From Deltaproteobacteria bacterium (GTDB lineage: Bacteria; Desulfobacterota; GWC2-55-46; S146-70), in the NCBI GenBank assembly GCA_015492395.1, contig WGFD01000155.1, forward strand, positions 1 through 6,258: a DNA stretch of 6,258 nt, in the 5' to 3' direction. Below the pieces are notes generated by a model that made no database searches, had not been told where the DNA came from, and saw only the letters and a program-made list of their open reading frames with translations. This document shows positions 1 through 5,896 of this stretch, piece after piece. A program made the translations under genes and the position numbers. Numbering within the stretch: the first letter of the stretch is position 1; each line of letters starts with the position of its first letter.

Positions 1-247
1 CCTCTTCCGCCTCGTTGAAGAGGAAGAGCTGCTTAAGCTCTTCCTCTGTCAGCTTCTCCGATTTCCGACCAAAGAGTCGGGCCTTGAAAAAACGAATCTG
101 CTCTGACAGAACGTTATTCTCTTCTTCCAGGAACTGGATCTGCTCCTGATGCGCTTGCTCTTTTTCGGTGTGTGTTTTCTGTAATGAAAGGATGATTCCC
201 TGAAGGGAATCAACATCCTCCGGAAGACTGGAAACAGTTGAAATCAT
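1..247 (-). CDS. tnpC: IS66 transposase TnpC, N-terminal part (runs off left edge)
   Basis: Only the first 82 codons are present; the frame is open to position 1. The protein starts MISTVSSLPEDV and contains a glutamate/glutamine-rich, probably coiled-coil stretch (about residues 24-50). The sequence ARLFGRKSEKL follows at about residues 57-67; this is a hallmark just before the zinc-finger-like and catalytic regions of IS66 transposases. Full-length family members are about 450-550 residues, so the DDE catalytic core lies outside the window. The ATG at 247 is the first plausible start, but there is no good Shine-Dalgarno sequence before it (CCTTCC instead). It starts 70 bp after the tnpB stop, so it may depend on read-through translation or a weak site. 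The family is clear; the exact start is less so. Confidence 0.88.
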   Translation of the reverse strand, partial: MISTVSSLPEDVDSLQGIILSLQKTHTEKEQAHQEQIQFLEEENNVLSEQIRFFKARLFGRKSEKLTEEELKQLFLFNEAEE

Positions 248-317
248 GGAAGGAATTGTAGCATAACCGGCTGATATCTCATAGCTTTTAATGCACCAAA
301 GGGTTCTTTTTTTTCAC

Positions 318-674
318 TTAAATAACGGTCTTGTAATCAAGACGCTCATGGACTTGGATACGGGACAAATCCAACCCTTCCAGCAACCACCCAAGGGTGC
401 GTTCATCGATTTCCATGACCTCCCCATGGGAGGCCGGCCACTTGAAGCGGTGCTTCTCCAGGCGCTTCTGCCAAAGGCAAAAACCGTTCTTGTCCCAGTA
501 CAGTATCTTCAGAATATGACAGCGACGATTGCAAAAAACAAAAAGATGACCCGAAAAGGGGTCGAACTCCAGATGATCTTCGACCAGCATCGACAGGCCG
601 TTGATCGATTTCCGCATATCCGTGCGGCCAAGGGCCAGATAGACCTTCAGGTGGCCGGAGGGAAGCCGCATCAA
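318..674 (-). CDS. tnpB: IS66 accessory protein TnpB (IS66 Orf2 family)
   Basis: This 118-residue protein is the usual length for the family. It carries the conserved core: VYLALGRTDMRKSINGL near residues 11-27, then FVFCNRRCHILKILYWDKNG around residues 45-64, and the WQKRLEKHRFKWP block. The ATG overlaps the last codon and stop of tnpA by 4 bp, an arrangement that suggests translational coupling. TnpB is required for transposition of several IS66 members, but its biochemical role is not settled. The start at 674 is supported by the overlap and by the typical MxxLPSG beginning. The frame is intact with no missing conserved segment. The long plus-strand open frame lying across it is only its shadow. 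Confidence 0.94.
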   Translation of the reverse strand: MMRLPSGHLKVYLALGRTDMRKSINGLSMLVEDHLEFDPFSGHLFVFCNRRCHILKILYWDKNGFCLWQKRLEKHRFKWPASHGEVMEIDERTLGWLLEGLDLSRIQVHERLDYKTVI

Positions 675-1009
675 AGACCCTCCAGGGTATATATGAGCCG
701 CTTCAGCGTTGTCGGATCAAGGCCTTTATCGACTTCGATCTTTTGGCCACGGCCAAGAATCACTTTTAATGAAGCGGCGGAAGAACAAGCCGTTTGAAAG
801 ATATTGGACTGAAGCTGCAGGGAGACTAAGGAAACATCGGTTGAGTTTTGACTCAGACGCCGTTTCCAGTAACCGAAATTCCGAATATTCAAACCGTTCT
901 GACGGCAATACTCCGTCTGCCTCAGCCCGCTTTGCTCCCAATCCCTGATCCGGCCTTCCCAATGCCGACGCTTCTCCTCTCGCTCCAGAACGAATCCATT
1001 CTCCTCCAT
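671..1009 (-). CDS. tnpA: IS66 accessory protein TnpA (helix-turn-helix type)
   Basis: This 112-residue protein is the first gene of the IS66 element. The N-terminal half has the family pattern WEGRIRDWEQSGLRQTEYCR followed by NIRNFGYWKRRL (about residues 18-52), a helix-turn-helix-like region expected to bind DNA. The C-terminal half ends with the usual hydrophobic tail, GLDPTTLKRLIYTLEGL. The ATG at 1009 is well supported: GGAGG (minus strand, 1016-1020) lies 6 nt upstream. Its stop overlaps the tnpB start by 4 bp. TnpA is thought to assist or regulate transposition; the sequence itself shows only the family signature. The gene appears intact. Confidence 0.92.
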   Translation of the reverse strand: MEENGFVLEREEKRRHWEGRIRDWEQSGLRQTEYCRQNGLNIRNFGYWKRRLSQNSTDVSLVSLQLQSNIFQTACSSAASLKVILGRGQKIEVDKGLDPTTLKRLIYTLEGL

Positions 1010-1015
1010 GATGAA

Positions 1016-1020
1016 CCTCC
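1016..1020 (-). promoter_or_regulatory. Shine-Dalgarno site for tnpA
   Basis: The minus strand reads GGAGG, 6 nt before the ATG at 1009. It is a near-ideal ribosome binding site and fixes the tnpA start. By contrast, tnpC has no such site. Confidence 0.75.
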
Positions 1021-1068
1021 TCTTTTTTTGAGGTGCATCATGCCATACCTTATCTACGCTGGGAAGAT

Positions 1069-1088
1069 GGGGTTAATTTGACGCTTAC
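1069..1088 (-). repeat. IS66 terminal inverted repeat (tnpA-side tip)
   Basis: The minus-strand sequence from 1088 inward is GTAAGCGTCAAATTAACCCC. It has the GTAA tip typical of IS66 elements and lies about 60 bp upstream of the tnpA ribosome binding site, where the left end of such an element belongs. The partner repeat is outside the window, so the exact outer base is inferred from the family rule. Confidence 0.8.
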
Positions 1089-1231
1089 GGTTCGCCTCTC
1101 AGGGCAGATTGAGGAAGGCCGACGCGGCAAGAAAACCCAGTGAGGAACGAGCGACGCTTTTTGCCGTCCGAGTGTATTTGCCGGATACCATTTACGGCCT
1201 CTTCTCTTTAAAGAAGGCTAATTACCGGTAA
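1082..1231 (+). other. Gene-free stretch beside IS66 with a short open frame (possible gene remnant or dispersed repeat)
   Basis: From 1082 to the TAA at 1229-1231 one plus-strand frame is open and reads RFASQGRLRKADAARKPSEE, then a segment ending in ...YLPDTIYGLFSLKKANYR. It has no ATG, and the IS66 tip cuts it at 1088, so it could be the 3' end of a gene split by the insertion. It could equally be a dispersed non-coding repeat, because base composition is richer in G and C than the AT-rich DNA after about 1232. The stop codon falls inside a perfect 10-bp palindrome, TTACCGGTAA (1222-1231). I do not recognise a protein family. Confidence 0.25.
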
Positions 1232-1302
1232 GTATAGCAGAAAATCCAAAAAGGAGAAAACCAATAATAAATCACCCTCCAGCAAGCTGCAAGGTATCGA
1301 AG

Positions 1303-1320
1303 TTGAAAAAGCTTTGTCAA
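1303..1320. repeat. 18-bp imperfect palindrome, candidate operator
   Basis: The sequence TTGAAAAAGCTTTGTCAA matches its own reverse complement at 16 of 18 positions and is centred on AAGCTT. It overlaps the -35 hexamer of the candidate promoter for the gene at 1523. A dimeric regulator bound here would block RNA polymerase. The symmetry is directly visible; the operator role is inference. Confidence 0.35.
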
Positions 1321-1343
1321 TAAGAGGGTTACTATGATATAGT
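1314..1343 (+). promoter_or_regulatory. Candidate sigma70-type promoter for the gene at 1523
   Basis: TTGTCA (1314-1319) is followed after 18 bp by TATAGT (1338-1343). Both are close to the TTGACA/TATAAT consensus, and the DNA around them is AT-rich. Transcription would begin near 1350, giving a leader of about 170 nt. No other candidate closer to the gene looked better. The promoter is predicted from hexamers alone. Confidence 0.4.
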
Positions 1344-1522
1344 CTCCTCTATCCGGCATATCGGATTGCGAAGGGATCATAACCCGGGCCGACAGTGCCC
1401 TTATGGTCTGATAAGTCAGTGTTTTTTCGCTGCGTTTGCTCATCACACAGGGGTTTGGAATACCATGGAACGTTTCTCTATAGGCCTCTAAAGCCACGCC
1501 ATCGGAACCGCACAATACTGAA

Positions 1523-2209
1523 ATGTTGCCGAAATATATCTATCTAAGTCTGATTGTCACCCTTTTATTCTCTGCCGAGGCCGTCTCTTGCAGCGATCCG
1601 GCTACTTACTTTAAGCCTATCGGCGATATAAAACATAAATACAGCGCCGACCTGTACGCCGGTTTCGGGGAATACCTCCAGAAAAACTACCGTCTTTACA
1701 GTAAGATGCTGATCCACGACAACCCAACCAACATTAACGTCAGAATCAGCGAAGGCACCGATGAAAAGATCAAGATAGAGTTTTCTAAGGTTGACAAAAA
1801 CGACGAACTACAGGATATAGACTTTATAGTCGAGGAGCCTATACGCTTTGTAGAGGGCAAGCTGAGCGTTCTCAAGAAGATTGCCAGTTTCAAGCTGGAC
1901 AACAAGATATCAAAGATATCATTCACAATAAAAGAGCCGCGCCATTCGGCTAGATCCGACATCTATGTGGTGGAAAAGGTGCATGACGGCAGCGGCCATC
2001 GATTTCTCAATATCTTAACGAAAAGTGTGCGATGGGATCGATGCTCTACTTACATATTCGCGGAGACAGAGGAAAAAGCGAAGGCATATAAAGAGTGTGA
2101 CCGGGCGAGAGTGATCTCTCAGATGTACGGAGACATTTACTACAGAGAAATACGCAGCAAACAAGACTGCGTAAATTATTATAAATTCTTGGATGGCGGT
2201 GTTCTTTAA
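1523..2209 (+). CDS. Hypothetical exported protein, unknown family
   Basis: This 228-residue protein is one I do not recognise. The N-terminus looks like a Sec signal peptide: a short basic start (MLPKY), a hydrophobic core over about residues 5-18, and a possible cleavage site after AEA at residue 20. AVSC at residues 20-23 resembles a poor lipobox, so lipidation of Cys23 is a weaker alternative. The mature part is charged and mixed alpha/beta in character, with Lys/Glu-rich segments at about 80-125 and aromatic residues near the C-terminus (MYGDIYY, VNYYKF). Cysteines at 23, 174, 192 and 216 could form disulfides in the periplasm. The ATG at 1523 is the only start that keeps the signal peptide, but it has no clear Shine-Dalgarno sequence. 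It stands alone, convergent with the tRNA nucleotidyltransferase gene, with its own candidate promoter and terminator. The coding sequence is more AT-rich than the genes to its right, which may reflect transfer. Confidence 0.72.
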   Translation: MLPKYIYLSLIVTLLFSAEAVSCSDPATYFKPIGDIKHKYSADLYAGFGEYLQKNYRLYSKMLIHDNPTNINVRISEGTDEKIKIEFSKVDKNDELQDIDFIVEEPIRFVEGKLSVLKKIASFKLDNKISKISFTIKEPRHSARSDIYVVEKVHDGSGHRFLNILTKSVRWDRCSTYIFAETEEKAKAYKECDRARVISQMYGDIYYREIRSKQDCVNYYKFLDGGVL

Positions 2210-2244
2210 GAAACCTCTGAACATGCATAGCGAGCAAAATATAA

Positions 2245-2299
2245 CCTGTCCGCCAGATCGACCTGTCTGCCAAGATTGACAGGCAGCCAGGCGGGCAGG
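2245..2299. repeat. Palindromic repeat, nested hairpin of CCTGTCYGCC units
   Basis: CCTGTCCGCC (2245-2254) pairs with GGCGGGCAGG (2290-2299) over 10 bp with one G-T wobble. Inside, CCTGTCTGCC (2262-2271) pairs with GGCAGCCAGG (2282-2291) except for one mismatch. The two pairings share two bases, so they are alternatives at the base of the structure. The units resemble GC-rich palindromic elements dispersed between genes in many bacterial genomes. A related copy lies at 2324-2333. Confidence 0.6.
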
Positions 2300-2320
2300 A
2301 TCATTCCTTGCATGAGGAGA

Positions 2321-2363
2321 CTCCCTGTCTGCTACAGGCAGGCATACAGCTTGCTGCGGGGAG
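2321..2363. repeat. Composite palindromic repeat (two small hairpins within an outer stem)
   Basis: CTCCC (2321-2325) can pair with GGGAG (2359-2363). Between them lie two small hairpins, CCTGT-CTGCT-ACAGG (2324-2338) and CAGC-TT-GCTG (2347-2356). The first uses the same unit type as the repeat at 2245-2299. The outer stem overlaps the first hairpin by 2 bases and competes with the terminator hairpin at 2358-2379, so the structures are alternatives. It looks like one palindromic element with a second repeat unit inserted in it; that history is inference. Confidence 0.45.
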
Positions 2364-2388
2364 CTTCAATAGCTCACCCTGATTTTTT
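2358..2388 (+). terminator. Rho-independent terminator for the secreted-protein gene
   Basis: GGGGAGCT (2358-2365) pairs with AGCTC (2371-2375) and CCC (2377-2379) around a TCAAT loop. This gives an 8-bp stem with a single bulged A (2376). TGA and then six T (2383-2388) follow on the plus strand. The direction suits the gene ending at 2209, about 150 nt upstream. On the minus strand no T-run follows the hairpin, so it should not work equally for the convergent gene. Confidence 0.55.
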
Positions 2389-2412
2389 GGCTTACTGCAG
2401 GGAGTTCCAATC

Positions 2413-5052
2413 CTATCCCACCGGCGCCCCTTCTTTAAGAAGATTTTCTGCCGCTTTTTCCTCCTCGTCCCTGGTCTTTATCTCGCCATCGAGGCGCTTC
2501 TTGAGGAGGATGTCCAGTATTCTGCCACATAACGGCGATTCCGGCACCCCCAACTTTATCAGGTCCCTGCCGTTCAGAATGGTCTTTATACCGTTCAGAT
2601 TGGTTATAAAGTAGGATATGGTCTTCCTGGTCTTTTCTTTGCCGGTCTTGGCCATAAGGTAGAGGAGCACCTCCAGAGAGACCGGTCTGAGTATCTCGTT
2701 TATCTCGCTGTTCCTCATATCTGTCCTTTCCGCTATTCTTATGAGGGCCTTCGGGCCCTCACCTTTACCCTCCAAAAGAAGTGACCGCAGCCTTCCCGAA
2801 ATGTTCATATCTCCTGTAAATCTCTCCAATTCATCAATATCAAGCGGGTCGAGAAGCGCCAGAAACAGGACAATCCAGGGTTCCACCGGACGTTCCTTGT
2901 ATAGGAGTTCATACCACGACAGGGCGTCCCTTGCCCTTTCCAAAATGAAAAAGCCCTCTCTATCCAGTGTAATCTTAGGGTGAATGAACTTGAGGAGACC
3001 AAGTTCGCCGAGCCTCTTAAGTGAATCTACAGCCCTCCCCTCCTTGAGGATAAGGATGAGTTCGTCCACTATCCTCCTCCCCTTTATGTTCCTGAATGCC
3101 TCGATCTTCGCCGCATTCTTTATAAGTTTGAGGGTATGAGCGGCTATCTTGAAACCGAACCTCTCAGAGAGTCTCACCGCCCTGAAGACCCTTGTTGGGT
3201 CCTCAATAAAACTGAGGTTGTGGAGGACCCTTATAGACCGTTCCTTTATGTCACGCTGCCCGCCGAAGAAGTCCAGCAGTTTCCCGAATCTGCCGGAAGT
3301 AAGCTCAATGGCCATGGTGTTGATCGTAAAGTCCCTCCTGAAGAGGTCCAGTTTGAGGGAAGAAAGCTCTACCGTGGGAAGGGCGCCCGCTCTCTCATAG
3401 TATTCCAACCGGGCGGTCGCTACGTCCACTTTAAAGCCGTCAGGGAATATGATGACGGCCGTGCCGAACCGCTCGTGCGTCCTCACCCTGCATTCCCTCC
3501 TACTTGCAAACTCCTTTGCGAAGGCTATCCCGTCACCCTCTATCACTAGGTCTATATCGAGATTCTCACGCCTGAGCATCAAGTCCCTTACGAAACCGCC
3601 GACTGCGTATATTCTCCAGCCCAACCTTTCGGCAACGTTACCGGCCTCTTTGAGCAAGTCAACCAGCCAATCAGGAAGTCTCACCTTCATCAGCTTTGCT
3701 ATATTCTTCCGCCTATGCCGCCCGGCCCCGGAGGGGCTGAAGGGGTTCTCCACCAGCTCTTCATGGTACAACCTCAAGAGGTCGGTGCGGGTGATTACCC
3801 CGACAACCTTGCCCTCTTCAACTACCGGCAATAGCCTGTAGCCGTGGCCGATGAGACTCTCTCTGATTTTGTCTATCGAAGCCCTTGGTGTCACGTGCTC
3901 ACCATCGATGGTCATGTAGTCTTCAACCGGCGCCTTGCCCAGACTATGGTAGATCGCCTTCTCTATCACCTGCCGCGTTATAACCCCTGCGAGCGTCTTG
4001 TCATCACTGCTTACAACCGGAAGGGCATTTATATTGTATCTCGTGAGGATCTCCCTCGCGGCCTCTATCGTCGTCTCGGCGCTTACCGTCTTTGGAGGCG
4101 CCGACATAATCTCTCCGGCATGTTTCTTCGGGGTGATATGCTCTTTCAGCGCATTTATCAGTATCTCCCTGGCCTGGATCGGAGTCACGCCCTTCAGTGT
4201 GGCCGACGCGGCAGTCGGATGCCCCCCTCCTCCAATGCGCTGCGCCACCTCGCCGACATTGACGTCCCTTGTCCTGCTCCTCGCAACCATATGCACCCTG
4301 TCCCTCACCCCCACAAGGATAAAGAGGCAGTCCACATTCTCTATCTCCATCATCCTGTGTGCAAGGACGGAGACCTGGCCGGTATAGCCCTCGGCCGGGG
4401 TCTCCGCTATCACCACGTCTACACCACAGATGGCGTAGTTGGTCGAGGACTGTATCAAACCGTCCAGAACATGAAGTTCCTCAGGCGTAATCTCCCTTTT
4501 GAGGATGCTGGCGACCCTTCCCAGGTCCGCGCCTTTCGACAAAAGAAAGGCCGACGCCTCGTAATCCTCAACCTTCGTTGAGGCATAGCTGAGGGAACCA
4601 GTGTCCTCGTAGATGCCGAGCATGAAGAGGGTCGCCTCGTCTTCAGTAATCGCTATCCGCTCCTCTTTGATCTTCAGTGCAAGTATCGTGGTGGTCGATC
4701 CGTAAGGATGAGTAACCTCAAGAGAACCCCGTATATCCTCCGGTGTGGATGGGTGGTGATCGTATATGTGTATCTCTATGCCAGGCCTGTCGACGACCTT
4801 TGAAAACCTTCCTATCCTGGAACGATGCCTTATATCCACCAGTATAAGCCTGTCGATCTTATCCAGATCCACATCCTTGGCCCTCTTCCACTTGAACTCC
4901 AGCGTCGACAGGGGTTTCAGTGAGTCCTCTATGGACTTCTCCAATGAACCGTCCAGGACGGTCTCGGCTTCAGGATAGAGCTTCTTGGCCGCCACCATAG
5001 AGGCGATCATATCAAAGTCGGCATTTATATGTGCTGTAATGACCTCCATCAT
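2413..5052 (-). CDS. DHH/DHHA1 - CBS pair - tRNA nucleotidyltransferase (CCA/A-adding type) fusion protein
   Basis: This 879-residue protein has three modules. Residues 1-305 are a DHH/DHHA1 phosphoesterase module: HINADFDMIAS (8-18) is motif I, D73 belongs to motif II, DHH is at 98-100, D150 lies in YEDTGSL, and the DHHA1 signature GGGGHPTAAS is at 274-283. Residues about 312-430 are two CBS domains, usually adenine-nucleotide sensors. Residues about 455-870 are a class II nucleotidyltransferase/poly(A) polymerase module: YAVGGFVRD (482-490), metal-binding Asp499 and Asp501, RRDFTINTMA (572-581) and EDPTRVFRAVR (617-627). No HD domain follows. All visible catalytic residues are intact. The expected role is adding or repairing the 3' CCA end of tRNA in the cytoplasm. 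Related fusions include both full CCA and split A- or CC-adding enzymes, and the sequence alone does not decide which. Two adjacent ATGs (5052, 5049) follow AGGGG, and the gene begins 9 nt after the sirtuin gene, so it is probably co-transcribed. Confidence 0.95.
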   Translation of the reverse strand: MMEVITAHINADFDMIASMVAAKKLYPEAETVLDGSLEKSIEDSLKPLSTLEFKWKRAKDVDLDKIDRLILVDIRHRSRIGRFSKVVDRPGIEIHIYDHHPSTPEDIRGSLEVTHPYGSTTTILALKIKEERIAITEDEATLFMLGIYEDTGSLSYASTKVEDYEASAFLLSKGADLGRVASILKREITPEELHVLDGLIQSSTNYAICGVDVVIAETPAEGYTGQVSVLAHRMMEIENVDCLFILVGVRDRVHMVARSRTRDVNVGEVAQRIGGGGHPTAASATLKGVTPIQAREILINALKEHITPKKHAGEIMSAPPKTVSAETTIEAAREILTRYNINALPVVSSDDKTLAGVITRQVIEKAIYHSLGKAPVEDYMTIDGEHVTPRASIDKIRESLIGHGYRLLPVVEEGKVVGVITRTDLLRLYHEELVENPFSPSGAGRHRRKNIAKLMKVRLPDWLVDLLKEAGNVAERLGWRIYAVGGFVRDLMLRRENLDIDLVIEGDGIAFAKEFASRRECRVRTHERFGTAVIIFPDGFKVDVATARLEYYERAGALPTVELSSLKLDLFRRDFTINTMAIELTSGRFGKLLDFFGGQRDIKERSIRVLHNLSFIEDPTRVFRAVRLSERFGFKIAAHTLKLIKNAAKIEAFRNIKGRRIVDELILILKEGRAVDSLKRLGELGLLKFIHPKITLDREGFFILERARDALSWYELLYKERPVEPWIVLFLALLDPLDIDELERFTGDMNISGRLRSLLLEGKGEGPKALIRIAERTDMRNSEINEILRPVSLEVLLYLMAKTGKEKTRKTISYFITNLNGIKTILNGRDLIKLGVPESPLCGRILDILLKKRLDGEIKTRDEEEKAAENLLKEGAPVG

Positions 5053-5060
5053 GACGGCCC

Positions 5061-5783
5061 CTAATCGTCTATCAGCCCGGGCAGGACTTCGCCTGCCTTA
5101 CCCAAAATGGTCTCGTCAACCACACCGGAGTTAGGCGTTTCCTCCAGGTTTATTTCCACTACATGTGCGCCGATCCTCTTGGCCATGGCCACGAATGACG
5201 CCGCCGGTTGGATTATGCCGGAGGTGCCGGCCACAATCATCATCTCACACCTGCCAAGAGAGGCGTAGACCGCTTCCAAGACATCCTCATGAAGCATCTC
5301 CCCAAACCAGACGATGTGTGGCCTCAGGATACAGCCGCAGGTCGCGCAGTATGGTGGTATGTCTATGGGAACATCGTCGTTATCTTCTATACTGCGGCAT
5401 CTTGTGCAGCGGACCTTCCATATATTTCCATGGAGTTCGAGCAAATTTCCGCTCCCGGCCCTGCCATGCAGACCATCCACATTCTGGGTAATGAGCGTGA
5501 AGTCCTCTGTCTTCCTCTCCATCTCAACCAAGGCCATGTGTGCCGCATTGGGTTCGATACCCAGGAGTTTTTCTCTCCTCATGTTATACCACTCCCACAC
5601 AAGAGAGGGATCTCTGGCAAATGCCTCCGGCGTTGCCAAGTCCTCCGGAGCATAGTTGCGCCACAGGCCGTCCTTCCCCCTGAATGTAGGAACACCGCTC
5701 TCCGCAGAGACACCCGCGCCTGTTAACACTGTAACCGACCTTGCCTCCCGCAGCCTCTTCTTTACCTCCGTTATATCACCCAT
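5061..5783 (-). CDS. cobB: NAD-dependent protein deacylase, sirtuin (SIR2 family, CobB-like)
   Basis: This 240-residue protein is typical of bacterial sirtuins, which remove acyl groups from lysine while consuming NAD. NAD-binding motifs are GAGVSAESGVPTFR (22-35) and TQNVDGLH (99-106). His118 in ELHGN is the catalytic base. Zinc ligands are Cys126, Cys129, Cys146 and Cys149. GTSGIIQPAA (186-195) and EINLE close the Rossmann fold. Tyr66 and Arg69 (WYNMRRE) match the Tyr-x-x-Arg pair that binds acidic acyl groups in SIRT5 and E. coli CobB, so desuccinylation or similar activity is likely alongside deacetylation. The ATG at 5783 is fixed by an in-frame TGA directly before it; GGCGG 5 nt upstream may serve as ribosome binding site. 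A three-codon frame (ATG at 5795, MAE, stop) ends at that TGA, which could allow reinitiation. It is the first gene of a two-gene unit with the tRNA nucleotidyltransferase gene. Confidence 0.96.
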   Translation of the reverse strand: MGDITEVKKRLREARSVTVLTGAGVSAESGVPTFRGKDGLWRNYAPEDLATPEAFARDPSLVWEWYNMRREKLLGIEPNAAHMALVEMERKTEDFTLITQNVDGLHGRAGSGNLLELHGNIWKVRCTRCRSIEDNDDVPIDIPPYCATCGCILRPHIVWFGEMLHEDVLEAVYASLGRCEMMIVAGTSGIIQPAASFVAMAKRIGAHVVEINLEETPNSGVVDETILGKAGEVLPGLIDD

Positions 5784-5793
5784 TCATTCCGCC

Positions 5794-5813
5794 ATGGATC
5801 TTGATGGATCTTG
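5794..5813. repeat. Tandem duplication of a 10-bp unit
   Basis: ATGGATCTTG occurs twice in direct succession (5794-5803 and 5804-5813) in the leader just upstream of the sirtuin start. It could be a slippage product. No function is indicated. Confidence 0.6.
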
Positions 5814-5861
5814 CCGGTATCGGCCCTTCTTACTGCGATATCCGAATCCGGACTTCCCTGC

Positions 5862-5891
5862 ATCTTAGACTAATTCTCAGAACAAAATCAA
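5862..5891 (-). promoter_or_regulatory. Candidate sigma70-type promoter for the sirtuin-tRNA nucleotidyltransferase pair
   Basis: On the minus strand TTGATT (5886-5891) is followed after 18 bp by TAAGAT (5862-5867). Each hexamer matches four of six consensus bases. It lies just after the stop of the truncated ATPase gene and about 75 bp before the sirtuin start, a sensible place. The hexamers are moderate, so the call is tentative. Confidence 0.3.
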
Positions 5892-5896
5892 TGCAT

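Larger units (their letters stand above)
1..1088 (-). mobile_element. IS66-family insertion sequence, partial (tnpA side complete)
   Basis: Three minus-strand genes in the order tnpA, tnpB, tnpC are the standard IS66 layout. The outer end is visible at 1069-1088: read on the minus strand it is GTAAGCGTCAAATTAACCCC, and IS66-family ends typically begin with GTAA. The 8 bp just outside, GGTTCGCC (1089-1096), is the expected size for an IS66 target duplication, but the other copy would lie beyond the left edge and cannot be checked. The element continues past position 1 inside tnpC, so its other end is not in the window. The visible frames of tnpA, tnpB and tnpC are all open, so nothing here shows the element is dead. 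I see no strong promoter between the tip and tnpA. Confidence 0.93.
1232..1522. other. AT-rich intergenic region upstream of the secreted-protein gene
   Basis: I see no supported gene in this stretch. A 97-codon minus-strand open frame covers 1222-1515 but resembles no family, ends in a low-complexity hydrophobic run and has no ribosome binding site I trust. The region holds an 18-bp imperfect palindrome and a promoter-like pair of hexamers (listed separately). Downstream of them is a leader of roughly 170 nt before the ATG at 1523. The leader contains an 8-codon open frame starting at 1465 (MERFSIGL, stop 1489-1491) that could be a chance upstream ORF. Confidence 0.5.

Noticed and set aside
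291..797. 168-codon plus-strand open frame across the IS66 genes
   Set aside because: It lies antisense to tnpB and part of tnpA, both clear family members, and its protein resembles nothing; it is a shadow frame.
1222..1231. TTACCGGTAA perfect palindrome as a regulatory site
   Set aside because: A 10-bp palindrome is short enough to occur by chance, and no promoter or gene start is adjacent, so I only mention it within the intergenic entry.
1222..1515. 97-codon minus-strand open frame between IS66 and the secreted-protein gene
   Set aside because: No recognisable domain and no convincing ribosome binding site, and it covers the candidate promoter and palindrome. Chance open frame is the better explanation.
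2245..2343. Spaced repeats that could suggest a CRISPR array
   Set aside because: The units are about 10 bp, imperfect and in both orientations, with irregular spacing. They form hairpins and lack uniform spacers; no cas genes are present.
3136..3549. 137-codon plus-strand open frame
   Set aside because: Antisense to the conserved catalytic core of the nucleotidyltransferase module; no ribosome binding site or recognisable motif.
3844..4581. 245-codon plus-strand open frame inside the tRNA nucleotidyltransferase gene
   Set aside because: It is fully antisense to the CBS and DHH domains of a well-supported gene. Its length comes from codon bias of the real gene, and it is Arg/His/Pro-rich with no family signature.
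5208..5726. 172-codon plus-strand open frame
   Set aside because: Antisense to the sirtuin gene, which has every catalytic motif; shadow frame.
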